Origin: Fidelibacterota bacterium
GTDB lineage: Bacteria; Fidelibacterota; UBA8477; JABMPR01
Direction: 5' to 3'
Assembly: GCA_021734255.1 (NCBI GenBank)
Contig: JAIPJM010000027.1
Coordinates: 1 to 38,518 of the forward strand
Length of the DNA stretch: 38,518 bases
Shown: in pieces, positions 8,711 through 16,176 of the stretch
Layout: each line of letters begins with the position of its first letter
Position numbering within the stretch: the stretch's first letter is position 1
Position numbers and translations under genes: made by a program
The notes under the pieces: model-generated
Seen by the model: the letters and a program-made list of their open reading frames with translations, nothing else
Told to the model about the DNA's origin: nothing
The model's database searches: none

Positions 8711-8739
8711 AAAAGGGCTCCTCATAGGAGCTCTTTTTT
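8711..8739. terminator. Bidirectional terminator containing the nitroreductase stop codon
   Basis: A 12-bp stem (AAAAGGGCTCCT at 8711-8722 with AGGAGCTCTTTT at 8726-8737, one G-U pair) encloses a three-base loop. T runs follow on both strands. It ends the plus-strand aldo/keto reductase transcript and can also end the minus-strand nitroreductase transcript. The TGA of the latter (8722-8724) lies in the loop region and its last codons (KKELL) form one arm. Confidence 0.75.
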
Positions 8740-9588
8740 ATCCCAGGAAATAATGTATTGCCAGTCATCAGGCTGTGACCCCCTGAGCTCCTTGTTGACC
8801 CACCTCCCATCAATATTTCTTTCCTTGCATACTGAGTAAAAGTGGTACATGGATATCCCCATGTCGATACGCTGCAGATCGCTGAACCAGTTCTTTTTTC
8901 GATAGCCTGGTGTACGCTGCAGGTAGAGGTGAATGGAGTCTGCATCCAGAGCATTGCGCCAGGGTTGTTTATTAGAAGCTGAAGGACTCATGCGAACCAT
9001 TTCCAGCACATGGGCAAATTCACCTGCTTTCTCCTGGCTGAGTGGCGTGCTGAGATCAGACTCAAAGAACAGGGAATCCCAGGGCAGTCTTCTTTTTGAT
9101 CCAGCAACATTCCTGATGATCCGGTCTACAAAATTGCGCTTGTCCGCAGGGATGCCCACAGAGACCACGGCCGGCACATATTCATGCTCCTGTATACTGA
9201 TTCTTGCTGAAAAGTTATCTTTCCTGAACGTCCCGCCTAGCCAGCAGGTGGCCAGGTTGAGACTGGTGGCATAGAGAATGATATCCTCCATGAGGTAGCC
9301 ATAATCTTCAAGGTTGTTCGTCTCCCGATCAATGGCACCAATGACAAAACCACTCGCGCCTCGGATGAAGCCATAGGTCCCAAGCCCTTTCAATTCCTCT
9401 GCATCGCCATCCTGGGCGGCTACAAGTTCAAATCGTAGCTTGTCGCCCTTTATCCCGACTGTTTTGCTTTGAACGTAACTTTTCAGTAATTCAAGTGTAT
9501 GAGTGGAAATGGCTTGGCCCGTGCAACTTCGCCAGGATGATCTCGCTTGAATGAGGTCCGTAGCGGAAAGACTTGTGACCGATTTCAT
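8722..9588 (-). CDS. Nitroreductase family protein (TM1586-type)
   Basis: The product is 288 residues with the look of the TM1586 group of FMN-dependent nitroreductase-fold proteins, in which two halves of the fold are duplicated in one chain. Supporting motifs are RSSWRSCTGQAIS near residue 17 (flavin phosphate-binding region), the LATCWLGGTFRKDNF segment, and SPSASNKQPWR near 205, which resembles the second R/S-rich flavin loop. No transmembrane segments are seen. The substrate is unknown; the family reduces nitro compounds or quinones with NAD(P)H. It runs in the same direction as the peroxidase gene 43 bases upstream. The stop codon is buried in the downstream terminator hairpin. Confidence 0.75.
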   Translation of the reverse strand: MKSVTSLSATDLIQARSSWRSCTGQAISTHTLELLKSYVQSKTVGIKGDKLRFELVAAQDGDAEELKGLGTYGFIRGASGFVIGAIDRETNNLEDYGYLMEDIILYATSLNLATCWLGGTFRKDNFSARISIQEHEYVPAVVSVGIPADKRNFVDRIIRNVAGSKRRLPWDSLFFESDLSTPLSQEKAGEFAHVLEMVRMSPSASNKQPWRNALDADSIHLYLQRTPGYRKKNWFSDLQRIDMGISMYHFYSVCKERNIDGRWVNKELRGSQPDDWQYIISWDKKELL

Positions 9589-9631
9589 GAATTTATATAA
9601 GGGTGTTTATCAGTGAAGTAAACCCTAATTA

Positions 9632-10150
9632 TTAGTCGCCAGTCTGGTCAGGTGCATTGTTCTGCTCAATCGACTCCAATAATTCAACAATATATTTTTC
9701 AATATTCTTGGGGGTTGTCTTGGAGCTAAAACGCTTGATGGGCTGTCCACTGCTATCCAGTAAAAATTTTGTGAAATTCCAGCGAATCGATTTACCGATA
9801 CTTCCTTTCAGTTCATTTTTAAGATACTCAAAAAGTGGATGGGCATCCTCACCATTGACCTTCACCTTTTCAAACATTTGGAAGCTAACGCCGTAATTGA
9901 CCAGACAATCGTTTTTGATGGTTTCCGCATCTCCGGGCTCCTGCTTCCCGAACTGGTTGCAGGGAAATCCCAGGATAGCCAGGCCCTGTTCATAATATTT
10001 CTCATGCAGCTTTTGCAGACCCTCGTACTGAGGTGTAAAACCGCATTTACTCGCCGTATTGACGATCAATACAACCTTCCCCTTGTAGTTGGACATTTGT
10101 ATTGGTTCACCCGATAGGGCGTTTGCTTCATAATCGTAAAATGTACTCAT
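9632..10150 (-). CDS. Thiol (Cys) glutathione peroxidase / thioredoxin-dependent peroxidase
   Basis: The product is 172 residues, a thioredoxin-fold peroxidase reducing H2O2 and organic hydroperoxides. The catalytic site is NTASKCGFT with peroxidatic C36 in place of selenocysteine. The Gln of FPCNQFG (Q66) and the Trp-Asn of RWNFTKFL complete the GPx tetrad. C82 in ETIKNDCLVNYG sits where Cys-type enzymes place the resolving cysteine, so thioredoxin rather than glutathione is the probable reductant. Two ATGs lie six bases apart; AAAAGGA abuts the first and is correctly spaced for the second, so the second (10150) is chosen. There is no signal peptide, so it acts in the cytoplasm. Confidence 0.92.
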   Translation of the reverse strand: MSTFYDYEANALSGEPIQMSNYKGKVVLIVNTASKCGFTPQYEGLQKLHEKYYEQGLAILGFPCNQFGKQEPGDAETIKNDCLVNYGVSFQMFEKVKVNGEDAHPLFEYLKNELKGSIGKSIRWNFTKFLLDSSGQPIKRFSSKTTPKNIEKYIVELLESIEQNNAPDQTGD

Positions 10151-10293
10151 CCTCATTCCTTTTATTCATCCATGCGCTGTTCTATCAACTAATAATGCGC
10201 GATATGAGCGAATATAATTAAGCTGTAATTTATTGCAACAAAAGATACCAAATCCTGGATGCGATCTTGAATGATTCTGAAGCCGGTACCTGC

Positions 10294-11277
10294 TTAAGCT
10301 CGATTCAGGTATTTCGCATAGAGGCTGGTATATTTCATGGCATCATCAGGGGAAATGGCCACGCCGACACCCTTGTTTTTCTGACCGTACTGCAGTGCGG
10401 CATGCACAATGGCGCCTGTGCTGGGGCCTACCAGCAAACCGGTTTTGCGAGCCATATCAATCCCCGCCTGAAAGGCATCATCATCTGCCACCTCAATGAT
10501 GTCATCGATCAAGGAGAGGTCCAGGATCTCAGGGACATATTCCTCGGCCAGATCAGAGATCCGCTTCATACCTGAAAGAGAATGCTCAGCTGTAGCCGGC
10601 TCCACACCGATGATCTTGATAGCCGGATTTCTTTCCTTAAGATAGCGACCGACACCAGTGATGGTGGCACCAGTTCCAAATCCTGCAAAAAACATATCGA
10701 TGTCACCTTCAAACTGATCCCAGATCTCAGGACCGGTGGATTCGTAATGGGCTTGAACGTTCAGGTCATTCTCATACTGATTCAGATAGACATATTGACC
10801 ATCATAGGCTTCACTCTCCGCTAAGCCCTTGGCTAGTCCCCTGGCTCCTTCATTGGGAAATAGTGGACAGAGTTCATCTTCAGCCTCCCAGAGCTCCACC
10901 ACACCCAAAAGGCGTAGGAGATCCTTTTTCTCCTGAGGTGCCCGTTCAGGAATGGCGATCTCAACCGGGACATCCAATGCATTTCCCAGAGCTGCCAGTG
11001 CCAGGGCCGTATTTCCTGAGGATGCCTCCAGAATGGTCTGACCATTGTTGATCTTCGAAGCCTGCAGCATCTTCAGTGCCACGCGATCCTTGATGGATCC
11101 AAAAATGTTTGTCCGCTCAAGCTTGACGCCCAGTTCAAAGCCCGGATGGGGACACATTCTGTCATTCAACATGATCACCGGTGTTGGGTTCTCTCTATTT
11201 CCTATGAGGCTGGCAACGCTGTGATGAACACCTTTCCGTTTGGCCGTGTCTACTGCTATACTGGCTGTTTCCATCAT
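10294..11277 (-). CDS. Cysteine synthase-like PLP enzyme (CysK/CysM family)
   Basis: The product is 327 residues, fold-type II PLP enzyme. Motifs are the PLP lysine K63 in FGSIKDRVA, the SSGNT substrate loop at 86-90, the glycine-rich phosphate cradle GTGATITGVGRYLKE, and VGPSTGA near the C-terminus. The expected reaction is formation of cysteine from O-acetylserine (or O-phosphoserine) and sulfide. The insertion-bearing middle (about 125-165, ELWEAEDELCPLFPNEGARG) is less typical, so another sulfhydrylase or a cystathionine synthase cannot be excluded. GGGAGA precedes the double ATG. The leader carries an intrinsic terminator directly before this ribosome binding site, which suggests regulation by premature termination. 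Confidence 0.85.
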   Translation of the reverse strand: MMETASIAVDTAKRKGVHHSVASLIGNRENPTPVIMLNDRMCPHPGFELGVKLERTNIFGSIKDRVALKMLQASKINNGQTILEASSGNTALALAALGNALDVPVEIAIPERAPQEKKDLLRLLGVVELWEAEDELCPLFPNEGARGLAKGLAESEAYDGQYVYLNQYENDLNVQAHYESTGPEIWDQFEGDIDMFFAGFGTGATITGVGRYLKERNPAIKIIGVEPATAEHSLSGMKRISDLAEEYVPEILDLSLIDDIIEVADDDAFQAGIDMARKTGLLVGPSTGAIVHAALQYGQKNKGVGVAISPDDAMKYTSLYAKYLNRA

Positions 11278-11288
11278 CTATATCTCCC

Positions 11289-11319
11289 AAAAAAAAGCCC
11301 CCGGCCGTAACCGGGGGCT
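11289..11319 (-). terminator. Intrinsic terminator inside the cysteine-synthase leader
   Basis: On the minus strand a 9-bp GC-rich stem (AGCCCCCGG with CCGGGGGCU, loop UUACGG) is followed by eight U residues and then, with no gap, the GGGAGA ribosome binding site. No minus-strand gene ends upstream, and the region before it is divergent toward a plus-strand gene. The terminator is therefore in the 5' leader and not at the end of a gene, the arrangement of an attenuator. Confidence 0.82.
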
Positions 11320-11458
11320 CTGTTCAAATAGTTTTCTATTTGTTTCACACACCGGTTACTGAAGATCGTCTCTCAGCGCACATCTGCATGGCGCAACAGT
11401 TAGTCATGGTATGTTTTATCAAATTCGGCATCAACTGTAGTATACAAGTTGGAGAGAC
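11307..11458 (-). promoter_or_regulatory. Candidate attenuator/aptamer leader of the cysteine-synthase-like gene
   Basis: On the minus strand GUAACCGG (11359-11352) is perfectly complementary to CCGGUUAC (11314-11307). That segment is the inner part of the terminator 5' arm plus its loop, so the pairing would act as an antiterminator. Further upstream GUCUCUC (11458-11452) pairs with GAGAGAC (11374-11368). It encloses two hairpins, CAACU(U)GUA/UACAGUUG and GCGCCAU/AUG(U)GCGC, a three-way-junction shape. The consensus of SAM-I, T-box, TPP or cobalamin leaders is not visible. The 341-base intergenic space 11278-11618 otherwise shows no gene. Confidence 0.45.
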
Positions 11459-11618
11459 CCATAAACAATACATTTTTTATCATCTATCAGTATTATTTCT
11501 CAGCCATTATCCTGTTGCATTGCTCAAGAAAACTGGGAATGCTTGCCTCCCAGATTATTTTCTGTCTGGAGATTCTGGATGAAGAAAAGAATACAGCCTG
11601 TCAATACTTTAAACCACC

Positions 11619-12731
11619 ATGATTAAGCGAGACAATCAATTGAAATTATTATCCCCTGTACGCTCTGGCCCGATCACATTTTCGAACCGAATTATCATGG
11701 CGCCTTTAACCCGTTCTCGTGCCGATAATCCAGCGCTAGCCCCAACAGAACTGCATGCTGAGCATTATCGACAGCGTGCCTCAGCAGGACTCATTATTTC
11801 AGAAGGGACCAATGTTAGCCCCAAAGCAGCTGGATATATTCATGTGCCGGGTCTCTGGTCAAAGGAGCAGATCGCTGGATGGCAATTGGTAACTGAGCGT
11901 GTTCATGCTGAGGCTGGGTGCATCTTTACCCAACTCTGGCATGTTGGGCGAATTTCTCACCCTGACTTTCATGATGGGGCTTTACCCCATGCTCCTTCCG
12001 CATTAAATCCGGGGCGGCCCATCAGAACCGTGCAGAGTGGTCGCACAAAAACGGTGACACCCCATGCAATGAGCCTGTCTGAGATCCAAGCAACTGTGGA
12101 TGATTTCAAACGGGCCGGAGATCATGCCATGGAAGCCGCATTCGATGGGGTTGAGATCCATTCATCCAATGGATATCTGTTTCACCAATTTTTCAGCACT
12201 TCCAGTAACATCCGTGAGGACCGCTACGGTGGATATATTGAAAACCGCACCCGTCTTTTATTCGAGGTCATCGAGGCTTTGAAGCAGGTGATGCCGGAGG
12301 AGCGGATTGGACTTCGCCTTAATCCCATGATGCACGATGATGGAAATATCGAAGTCAATGCTGATACCCTGCCCACCTTCGACCATATCGTGGAACGACT
12401 AAACGATTACCAATTGAGCTATCTCCACCTCACCCGCCCGATGCGTCCATTTAAAAATGCGTATACCATCCATGATGTGATCGGGCACTATCGACAGATT
12501 TACAGAGGATTGCTGGTTGCCAATGGTAATTATCAGCCTGAAGAAGCAGAGCAGGAATTGCAGTCAGGTCGAGCAGATGCCATTGCCTTTGGGCGACCGT
12601 TCATCTCCAACCCGGATCTGGTGAATCGGATCAAGAATCATTGGCCTCTGGCAGAGCCAGACAATTCAACTTTTTATACTCAGGGTGCTGAAGGATATAC
12701 GGACTACCCTGAATACGATCCAGACAACTAA
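11619..12731 (+). CDS. Old Yellow Enzyme family alkene reductase
   Basis: The product is 370 residues, an FMN-dependent (beta/alpha)8-barrel ene-reductase of the NemA/PETN reductase group, which reduces activated C=C bonds and some nitro compounds with NAD(P)H. Visible motifs are NRIIMAPLTRSRA at 23-35, the H181/N184 substrate pair in VEIHSSNGYLFHQFF, the REDRYGGYIENRTR loop at about 199-212, and ADAIAFGRPFISNPDL for the FMN phosphate. Length and order match the family. The ATG at 11619 has no obvious Shine-Dalgarno sequence. It is divergent from the cysteine-synthase-like gene and followed after 41 bases by the Fic gene. The physiological substrate is unknown. Confidence 0.93.
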   Translation: MIKRDNQLKLLSPVRSGPITFSNRIIMAPLTRSRADNPALAPTELHAEHYRQRASAGLIISEGTNVSPKAAGYIHVPGLWSKEQIAGWQLVTERVHAEAGCIFTQLWHVGRISHPDFHDGALPHAPSALNPGRPIRTVQSGRTKTVTPHAMSLSEIQATVDDFKRAGDHAMEAAFDGVEIHSSNGYLFHQFFSTSSNIREDRYGGYIENRTRLLFEVIEALKQVMPEERIGLRLNPMMHDDGNIEVNADTLPTFDHIVERLNDYQLSYLHLTRPMRPFKNAYTIHDVIGHYRQIYRGLLVANGNYQPEEAEQELQSGRADAIAFGRPFISNPDLVNRIKNHWPLAEPDNSTFYTQGAEGYTDYPEYDPDN

Positions 12732-12772
12732 ACACATGATGAACGATAATATTTTGCTACGTATTCGCTAGC

Positions 12773-13531
12773 ATGAGACTCTTCCCATACCAGAATATTC
12801 AAGTCGCTCCTGCACCCCTGCAGGAATTGGATGAAAAGGTCCAGGAGATATACCGGACCATCATTTTCAATCGGGATCACACTGCTGACAGACTGTTGGA
12901 GATCTTCATCAATCAATCAAACTCCCTGACTGATCTGCTAAGTATCAAAAATGCACAAATGGAGGCACAATCTGAAGAAGAGGCTGCCCAATACTTAGAA
13001 ACATTGAGATATAGTGTTGATTTTGTCCTGACGCAACTCAGGGATAACAGAGATTTCACTGAGTTAGCTGATCTGTTTCGCCTTTTCAGGATCATTTCAC
13101 CTGAAACTCATGCCAGGCACCCTAATCGATTCCGCCACCGATTGGTACAGGTGGGTTCCTATGTTTGTCCTGAGCCCCCGATGATCAGCAGCCTTATGGA
13201 AACCCTGTTTCTGACAATTCCCCATATCAGTCATATTGTCATTCGGGCGATCTATTTTCACCACGAAGCCATTCGGATTCATCCCTTCATTGATGCCAAT
13301 GGAAGAACAGTCCGTATCGCCAAGAACTGGATGCTCATGCATGGGCTTTACCCACCCATTTTCATTCGAGATGAACAGGAAAAGCAGCAGTACATATCCA
13401 CTTTAAGTGCAAGTTTCTCCGCTCTGGGGAATAATCCCACAGACTGGAATGAAAATCTAAGCGCGTTCTTTGATCAGGAGATCAGTCGATTAAAAGATGG
13501 TACTGAGCAGATCCTTAAGCTATTTGGATAA
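12773..13531 (+). CDS. Fic domain protein (putative AMPylator)
   Basis: The product is 252 residues. The Fic core is at about 115-200, with the motif HPFIDANGRTVR at 170-181: catalytic H170, D174, N176, G177 and R178, with Ala replacing the first Gly of HxFx(D/E)GNGR, a variant seen in other Fic proteins. The preceding FRHRLVQVGSYVCPEPPMIS segment is the usual flap region. Active Fic proteins transfer AMP or another nucleotide to a hydroxyl side chain. The N-terminal 110 residues are helical and unassigned. No inhibitory (S/T)xxxE(G/N) helix and no small antitoxin gene are obvious, so it does not look like a typical FicT/FicA pair. The target is unknown. Confidence 0.85.
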   Translation: MRLFPYQNIQVAPAPLQELDEKVQEIYRTIIFNRDHTADRLLEIFINQSNSLTDLLSIKNAQMEAQSEEEAAQYLETLRYSVDFVLTQLRDNRDFTELADLFRLFRIISPETHARHPNRFRHRLVQVGSYVCPEPPMISSLMETLFLTIPHISHIVIRAIYFHHEAIRIHPFIDANGRTVRIAKNWMLMHGLYPPIFIRDEQEKQQYISTLSASFSALGNNPTDWNENLSAFFDQEISRLKDGTEQILKLFG

Positions 13532-13544
13532 CCCTGAGCAGGTA

Positions 13545-14759
13545 TCAGGACGAGTGCATTGCCTGCACATCGTCTGGAACAGTCCTGATGAGTGCTTTCA
13601 CGATCCAGATGAACACACCTGTCAAAACCAGGTTAACGGTTAGACTCAAAGCCGCAACCGTGACCATTGAACCACCGATTCCATAGCCTAGAGCCAGAAT
13701 CAGAATACCGGCGCCTACCTCGCCACGAGGCCACATGCCGATAGCCAGTGCCAGCCGTTCTTTCCAATGTGCCTCTCGTCGGTAAACAAAGGCCGGGAAC
13801 ATTTTACCAAGATTCGAGATGATCGTAACCATGAGGACATGAAAAGCGATCATTCCTGCTGAGAGTTGGGGCCCCTTCTGAGTTAATTCATCACTGAAAA
13901 GATCAGGCATATTCAACCCCACCAGGAATATGAATATTGAGGATATAATAGAGGATCCCTTCTGTTCACTTTCGCTCTCTGGTCCTTCCAGGTGCCCTTC
14001 TCTGCTATCATCAGCATGCGGATCAGATCCTGCTGGTCTTTTCATGATGGTCCCCAGAACAAATGCGGGAAGCAGAATTTCTATGTGAATTGGGACCTGA
14101 CTATCGACCAGTTTGCTGGCGATATAGACAACTTCAGAGACAGCAACAATGGCGATGGCGTATGAGAGTACATAGGGCCAGGTTACGGGGATGGACCAGC
14201 GATGAAGGAAGATCCATGATAAGGCTATCAGACCAGCCATAACCAGCACAACCACACCCATTTGCCAGGCGAATCCTACCATAAGAACACTAAGGGGTAT
14301 CATTAATAAAACAGTATCAAGGTCGTCAAAAATGGCCAGGACGCGTGCTTTTTTGAATAACCAGGTAGAGCTAAGACCCGCGGCTGCAAGCATTGAAAAC
14401 AGAACACCAGCTGAGGTTGGTGCCGCAAAACGAGAGATAACCAGGGCTGGCTTCCAGTCCTCCCAACTGGTGGCACCTTCTGGACCCAGTACATACACAA
14501 AATAGATGGCCACGAACATCCAGGGGAAGGCAGCCGCTGTCATAGCTACCACATAATCCCAGCCGTAGCTGCGGAGTTTTGTTTTATCCAGCTCAAATTC
14601 ATAACCCACATGGATCATGATAAACGCCAGGCCTGTGAGGGTGAGTACTGTAATCACCTCTGACATCAAGTGGTAATCTTCACCAAAAAGACCTGGTAAT
14701 ATTTGTGAAGCTACCAGTCCAATGACCAGAAGAATCGAGAATATGAGAACTTTTTTCAT
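13545..14759 (-). CDS. Cation/proton antiporter (CPA family, Na+/H+ exchanger domain)
   Basis: The product is 404 residues with about 12 membrane helices, beginning with a hydrophobic helix (KKVLIFSILLVIGLVASQI). The acidic-polar helix segments around AIFDDLDTVLLMIPL (about 142-156) and the broken helix near ISRFAAPTSAGVLFSM resemble the ion-binding unwound helices of CPA2 Na+/H+ or K+/H+ antiporters. A hydrophilic acidic loop at about 245-265 (DPHADDSREGHLEGPESESEQ) interrupts the membrane part. It follows the SSADH gene on the same strand after 55 bases and may share its transcript. It is convergent with fic, with only 13 bases between. Ion specificity cannot be read from the sequence. Confidence 0.8.
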   Translation of the reverse strand: MKKVLIFSILLVIGLVASQILPGLFGEDYHLMSEVITVLTLTGLAFIMIHVGYEFELDKTKLRSYGWDYVVAMTAAAFPWMFVAIYFVYVLGPEGATSWEDWKPALVISRFAAPTSAGVLFSMLAAAGLSSTWLFKKARVLAIFDDLDTVLLMIPLSVLMVGFAWQMGVVVLVMAGLIALSWIFLHRWSIPVTWPYVLSYAIAIVAVSEVVYIASKLVDSQVPIHIEILLPAFVLGTIMKRPAGSDPHADDSREGHLEGPESESEQKGSSIISSIFIFLVGLNMPDLFSDELTQKGPQLSAGMIAFHVLMVTIISNLGKMFPAFVYRREAHWKERLALAIGMWPRGEVGAGILILALGYGIGGSMVTVAALSLTVNLVLTGVFIWIVKALIRTVPDDVQAMHSS

Positions 14760-14814
14760 GTCTATGAATTCCTAATAATTGCTCCCATACTGCCTGTGAG
14801 CCAGGCACCTGGAG

Positions 14815-16176
14815 CTAAGCGATCCAAATTGATTTAATATTGACAAACTCACGGATACCATATTGCCCGAGTTCACGCCCGTATCCGGATTTTTTAATCC
14901 CTCCGAAGGGCATCCTCGGATCAGACATGGTCATGCCATTTACAAAGACAGCCCCTGATTCCACCCGGCGTGCCAGCGCCTCGCCCCGCTTCACATCAGC
15001 AGTCCACAGGGATCCGCCCAAACCGAAGTCAGAGTCGTTGGCTACCTGGATGGCCTCCTCCTCATCCTTCACAGGGATGATAGCAGAGACGGGTCCGAAG
15101 GTCTCCTCCGCATAGATCGCCATCCCCTTTTTAACATCTGAGATCACAGTGGGCTCATAGAAGGCTCCTGGACCGTCGACGAATTGACCGCCTGTGATCA
15201 GGCGGCCACCCTCATCTAACGTGCGGGTAACTTGCTCGTGCAGTTCATCCCTTAGATCCTGACGGGCTAAAGGACCCACCTGTGTGGCTTCTTCAAGCGG
15301 GTTCCCAATGACCAGATTAGACAGTATTTCAGCCTGGGCTTTCTCAAATTCTTTGACCCGTGACTCAACCACAATAAATCGTTTGGCGGCGATACAACTT
15401 TGACCTGTGTTGATCATTCTTGACTTTGCCGATGTTGTTACACAGGTCGGGATATCTGCATCCTCTAAAACGATATAGGGATCAGAACCCCCCAGCTCCA
15501 GAACCGTCTTTTTAAGTTCACCACCAGCAGTAGCAGCAACCTGCATCCCAGCATATTCACTGCCTGTCAGGGTCACAGCCCGGACACGCCCATCCTTTAT
15601 CACCCCTTCCACGTCGCTTGCAGAAATCATAAGCGTCCTGAAGACATGTTCAGGAAACCCTGCTTCCTGGAACACTTCTTCGATGGCCAGGGCTGAACCG
15701 GGAACATTTGACGCATGTTTGAGGACACCGGCGTTTCCGGCCATAAGGGCAGGAGCAGCAAATCGGAACACTTGCCAAAAGGGAAAATTCCAGGGCATGA
15801 CGGCCAATACTATCCCCATGGGATCAAAGGATACAAAGCTCTTGGACGCCTCGGTCTCTATGACCTCATCGGCCAGGAATCCCTCGGCGTGCTTGGCATA
15901 GTATTCACAGACCCAGGCACATTTTTCAACCTCTGCTCTGGCTTCTGTGATCACCTTCCCCATCTCCAGCGACATGAGTCGGGCATATTTCTCAGTGTTT
16001 TTTCGGAGGACACCAGCCGCTTTTTCCATGAGCTGGGCACGATGTTGAAAGCTGGTGTTCTTCCAGTTTTCCCAGTCTGCCTGGGTTTTGGATAGAATAT
16101 CTTCCAGCTCTTCACTGGTGTGCGTATTATACTCCTGGATCAATTCATCGCTTGCAGGATTTATGGCTTTCATCAT
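14815..16176 (-). CDS. NAD(P)-dependent succinate-semialdehyde dehydrogenase
   Basis: The product is 453 residues, an aldehyde dehydrogenase. Catalytic features are N130 in PWNFPFW, general base E227 in LELGGSD, and nucleophile C261 in INTGQSCIAAKRFIV. Final motifs are EETFGP and MPFGGIKKSGYGRELG. The GQSCIAAKR form and the 450-455 length match the short SSADH group known from cyanobacteria, which oxidise succinic semialdehyde to succinate. Its ATG overlaps the TGA of the upstream ThDP-enzyme gene in an ATGA, and AAGGAAGG lies ahead of it, so the two are translationally coupled. That pairing supports a 2-oxoglutarate to succinate route. Another short-chain aldehyde is possible if the partner is not the decarboxylase. 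Confidence 0.87.
   Translation of the reverse strand: MMKAINPASDELIQEYNTHTSEELEDILSKTQADWENWKNTSFQHRAQLMEKAAGVLRKNTEKYARLMSLEMGKVITEARAEVEKCAWVCEYYAKHAEGFLADEVIETEASKSFVSFDPMGIVLAVMPWNFPFWQVFRFAAPALMAGNAGVLKHASNVPGSALAIEEVFQEAGFPEHVFRTLMISASDVEGVIKDGRVRAVTLTGSEYAGMQVAATAGGELKKTVLELGGSDPYIVLEDADIPTCVTTSAKSRMINTGQSCIAAKRFIVVESRVKEFEKAQAEILSNLVIGNPLEEATQVGPLARQDLRDELHEQVTRTLDEGGRLITGGQFVDGPGAFYEPTVISDVKKGMAIYAEETFGPVSAIIPVKDEEEAIQVANDSDFGLGGSLWTADVKRGEALARRVESGAVFVNGMTMSDPRMPFGGIKKSGYGRELGQYGIREFVNIKSIWIA

Noticed and set aside
11278..11458. SAM-I riboswitch, T-box or TPP riboswitch
   Set aside because: CTGAGA occurs once, but the other conserved words of each class (for example the T-box UGGNACCGCG or the SAM-I AUCAAGAG/GGCAACC pattern) are not seen.
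11340..11582. 80-codon plus-strand ORF in the 341-base intergenic region
   Set aside because: It has no ribosome binding site or family features and lies opposite the structured leader; chance is the simpler explanation.
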